8,135 nucleotides of DNA from Cyclobacteriaceae bacterium. Its GTDB lineage: Bacteria > Bacteroidota > Bacteroidia > Cytophagales > Cyclobacteriaceae. This document shows, piece after piece, positions 6,917 to 8,135 of this stretch (within the stretch, counting starts at the first letter, position 1; every line of letters starts with the position of its first letter). Both the position numbers and the translations under genes were made by a program. The notes beneath the pieces are model-generated. The model was not told the DNA's origin, did no database searches, and saw nothing but the letters and a program-made list of their open reading frames with translations. The DNA is taken from assembly GCA_025363495.1 (NCBI GenBank), contig JANYDR010000602.1, positions 1 to 8,135 of the forward strand. The letters are read 5' to 3'.

Positions 6917-7003
6917 TCTGAATCGAAACGCCAGCCGTTCACCGCCGGCCAACGTAGCGAATGAGATATAGGCTCTCATTTAGATCATCTTTTTTGATTC
7001 AGA
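6917..7003. repeat. Nested inverted-repeat element
   Basis: An outer repeat pairs tctgaatc (6917-6924) exactly with gattcaga (6996-7003). It continues inward through one G-U pair and three A-T pairs, making a 12-position stem (6917-6928 with 6992-7003). Inside it lies a 7-base-pair hairpin (aatgaga 6960-6966, tctcatt 6974-6980) and a GC-rich patch that can form a 4-pair hairpin near 6933-6948. The result resembles a multi-branched RNA or a small palindromic intergenic element. Confidence 0.4.
6960..6995 (+). terminator. Weak candidate terminator after the dehydrogenase gene
   Basis: A 7-base-pair stem (6960-6966 with 6974-6980, loop tataggc) is followed after nine bases by a run of six T (6990-6995). 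The distance between stem and T tract is longer than in a normal intrinsic terminator, and part of the T tract can pair in the larger outer stem. It is the only terminator-like signal behind the 4983-6897 operon. Confidence 0.28.
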
Positions 7004-7130
7004 CAATATTACCGCGACAAAGTCGGGGTCGCCAAGCCATGCTACCCAATCTACCAGCTCGATCAAGTCATTATAAAGACTCGGTCAACTGGATTTCTTT
7101 ATAGATACTTAACCATTTGTTAAACTACGC

Positions 7131-7164
7131 TTTAGGGATTCAAAAACACAGATTTCTATCTTTG
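7131..7164 (+). promoter_or_regulatory. Bacteroidota-type promoter for the barrel-protein gene
   Basis: TATCTTTG at 7157-7164 matches the phylum's -7 consensus TAnnTTTG exactly. A TTTA at 7131-7134 lies 22 bases upstream, a three-of-four match to the -33 TTTG near the expected spacing. Transcription would start at about 7170, leaving a leader of roughly 100 bases before the ATG at 7273. This position also argues against a translation start at 7117. Confidence 0.42.
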
Positions 7165-7272
7165 GAATATGTCTATCTGAGAAGCAAAGAAGTCAGTTTA
7201 CGAAATATTCTCGTTGTATTAATTAAAAGGCTCCAAGCTATTGACGAACCTCTGACCTTCATAATCGGCTTC

Positions 7273-7782
7273 ATGCGAAAAGGAACACCTGTCTTTATAT
7301 TTTTATTTTGGAGTATTAATGCAATAGCTCAAACTACTAATCTCCCACCAGTTTATCCAAGAGTGGTGGGTTATTTCAGTGTGGTTCATCCATTGTTTAC
7401 GGCAGATAAAAATGAAACGGTTTATAATTTTTCAGGCAGCTATACTATTGGATTCCCAATGGGAATAAATATACTGAAGAGCGATCGAATTGGTTTCAGT
7501 ATGGAGATTGCCCCATTTATAAAATCAGCTGATGGAAGCAGTAAGACCAGCAATGTACTTTTCCATCCAGGTCTTATGTTCCGTAGAGCACATAATTTTA
7601 CAATCATTACACGAGCCGCTTTTGAGACATCCGGCAGATACGGTGCAACGATAGTCTTTAATAAAGTATTTTTGAAAACTAAAATGAATAGCTATTGGAT
7701 TTCCGTTCCGGTTCCTGCCAGATTTGGCAATGACAAACCTGCATCTATTGGCATGGGGTTACAATTCGGTATAACTTTTTAA
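7273..7782 (+). CDS. Small secreted outer-membrane beta-barrel-like protein, function unknown
   Basis: The protein is 169 residues from the ATG at 7273. This start is preferred because MRKGTPVFIFLFWSINAIAQ is a proper Sec signal peptide; the frame is open further back to a TTG at 7117, but that would bury the signal. The mature part (from TTNLPPVYPR) has alternating polar and aromatic residues in strand-sized pieces: VVGYFSVVHPLF, NFSGSYTIGFPMGINIL, IGFSMEIAPFI, FTIITRAAF, YGATIVFNKVF and SIGMGLQFGITF. It ends in Phe, as outer-membrane barrels commonly do. I count about eight strands, the size of OmpW/OmpX-like barrels. I recall similar unnamed proteins in other Bacteroidota with the same 'VLFHPG' and 'AFETSGR' segments, but know no function. 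A promoter-like element lies about 110 bases upstream, so it is probably transcribed alone. Confidence 0.85.
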   Translation: MRKGTPVFIFLFWSINAIAQTTNLPPVYPRVVGYFSVVHPLFTADKNETVYNFSGSYTIGFPMGINILKSDRIGFSMEIAPFIKSADGSSKTSNVLFHPGLMFRRAHNFTIITRAAFETSGRYGATIVFNKVFLKTKMNSYWISVPVPARFGNDKPASIGMGLQFGITF

Positions 7783-7872
7783 TGATTCGGATAAAAAGCA
7801 TTTTCTTAATACCAAAAATCACGAACTGATTACAATCATATCTGGGGAAACTCACTTCCATTAGCTTGCACC

Positions 7873-7890
7873 GCCCCGGCGAGTTGGGGC
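7873..7890 (+). other. GC-rich hairpin between convergent genes
   Basis: The bases gccccgg (7873-7879) and ttggggc (7884-7890) can pair around a cgag loop: five strong pairs plus two G-U wobbles that exist only in plus-strand RNA. The patch is far richer in G+C than its surroundings. A T run (7909-7914) lies about 18 bases downstream, too far for a standard intrinsic terminator. It may nevertheless help stop transcripts of the barrel gene or of the converging channel gene. Confidence 0.3.
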
Positions 7891-7954
7891 CGCGCCATAG
7901 CCTATATGTTTTTTATCTATAACGGACAGGTTTACGCAATCAGGACAACTCTGT

Positions 7955-8135
7955 TTAATTTTCTTTTAATCTATTCCTGTAATTAGTGAAAATGCTCGAT
8001 TTTGAAATAAAACCAAGGTATTTTCCATCTTTCACCACGGCAATATTCCATACACCACTTTTGTCAAACTTCTCCATTATGGATGCCATATCTTCAGCAA
8101 TATCAGCTGTTACTATTGGCTGTTCCATAAGATTA
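7955..8135 (-). CDS. C-terminal CBS-domain end of a probable ClC-family chloride channel (runs off right edge)
   Basis: Only the last 59 codons and the stop (7957-7955) are inside the window; the gene begins beyond base 8135. The fragment reads MEQPIVTADIAEDMASIMEK, then SGVWNIAVVKDGKYLGFISK, then SSIFTNYRNRLKEN. This is the second half of a CBS regulatory pair: a strand-helix with 'PIVTADIAEDM', then 'NIAVV..G.YLGFISKS.IF..YR'. This ending, in particular 'GFISKSSIFTNYR', is what I know from the C-termini of Bacteroidota ClC-type chloride channels, where the CBS pair follows the membrane part and binds adenine nucleotides. Another CBS-containing protein cannot be excluded from 59 residues. 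It converges on the barrel gene with a 172-base gap. Confidence 0.72.
   Translation of the reverse strand, partial: NLMEQPIVTADIAEDMASIMEKFDKSGVWNIAVVKDGKYLGFISKSSIFTNYRNRLKEN

Larger units (their letters stand above)
6898..7272. other. 375-base intergenic region between the dehydrogenase and the barrel protein
   Basis: No convincing gene is seen. The left half holds nested inverted repeats (6917-7003) with a possible weak terminator inside. The right half holds a TAnnTTTG promoter element at 7157-7164. A plus-strand frame is open back to a TTG at 7117, in phase with the barrel gene, but it has no ATG before 7273 and the residues before the signal peptide look non-coding. On the minus strand two short frames end at 6911 and 6980; they are treated under findings. 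Confidence 0.7.

Noticed and set aside
7117..7272. TTG start for the barrel protein, adding 52 residues
   Set aside because: It would place the signal peptide in the middle of the protein, and a promoter element lies inside the extension. The ATG at 7273 is better.
7783..7954. Short minus-strand frames over the GC-rich hairpin (for example MARPQLAGAVQ)
   Set aside because: They are short and unsupported, and lie between two converging genes where structured non-coding DNA is the simpler explanation.

Overview
The window looks like chromosomal DNA from a member of the Bacteroidota, probably an environmental Cytophagales or Sphingobacteriales type (the genus cannot be fixed from the sequence). 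The evidence is a TonB-dependent receptor with an N-terminal carboxypeptidase-regulatory-like domain, a DUF2141 protein, a Crp-like regulator with the C-terminal ending usual in this phylum, weak or absent Shine-Dalgarno sequences, and a TAnnTTTG-type promoter element. All functional calls rest on reading translated sequence. No database search was run.

Layout. Positions 1-3249 hold two minus-strand genes. A 934-residue TonB-dependent outer-membrane receptor comes first in transcription. Forty bases behind it starts a probable secreted or lipid-anchored beta-helix protein that runs off the left edge. Positions 3250-3978 contain no intact gene, but they hold a strong plus-strand terminator with no recognisable gene in front of it. 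Positions 3979-4740 (minus) encode a seven-helix membrane protein of unknown function with conserved histidine motifs. It is divergent from a three-gene plus-strand run: a Crp/Fnr-type regulator (4983-5546), a secreted DUF2141 protein (5611-6036) and a short-chain dehydrogenase (6085-6897). The 242-base divergent gap carries a perfect 8-base inverted repeat and a separate hairpin.

Positions 6898-7272 are intergenic, with nested inverted repeats and a good TAnnTTTG element. Then comes a small secreted outer-membrane barrel-like protein (7273-7782, plus). The right edge holds the C-terminal CBS-domain end of a probable ClC-type chloride channel on the minus strand (7955 to beyond 8135), converging on the barrel gene.

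How the genes may work together (inference). The receptor and beta-helix protein probably form one envelope uptake or surface unit. The Crp-like regulator probably controls its own operon (DUF2141, dehydrogenase) and perhaps the divergent membrane protein. I see no mobile element, CRISPR array, tRNA or rRNA. The window is mostly ordinary genome. The best leads are the orphan terminator, the divergent regulatory gap, and the unnamed seven-helix protein.
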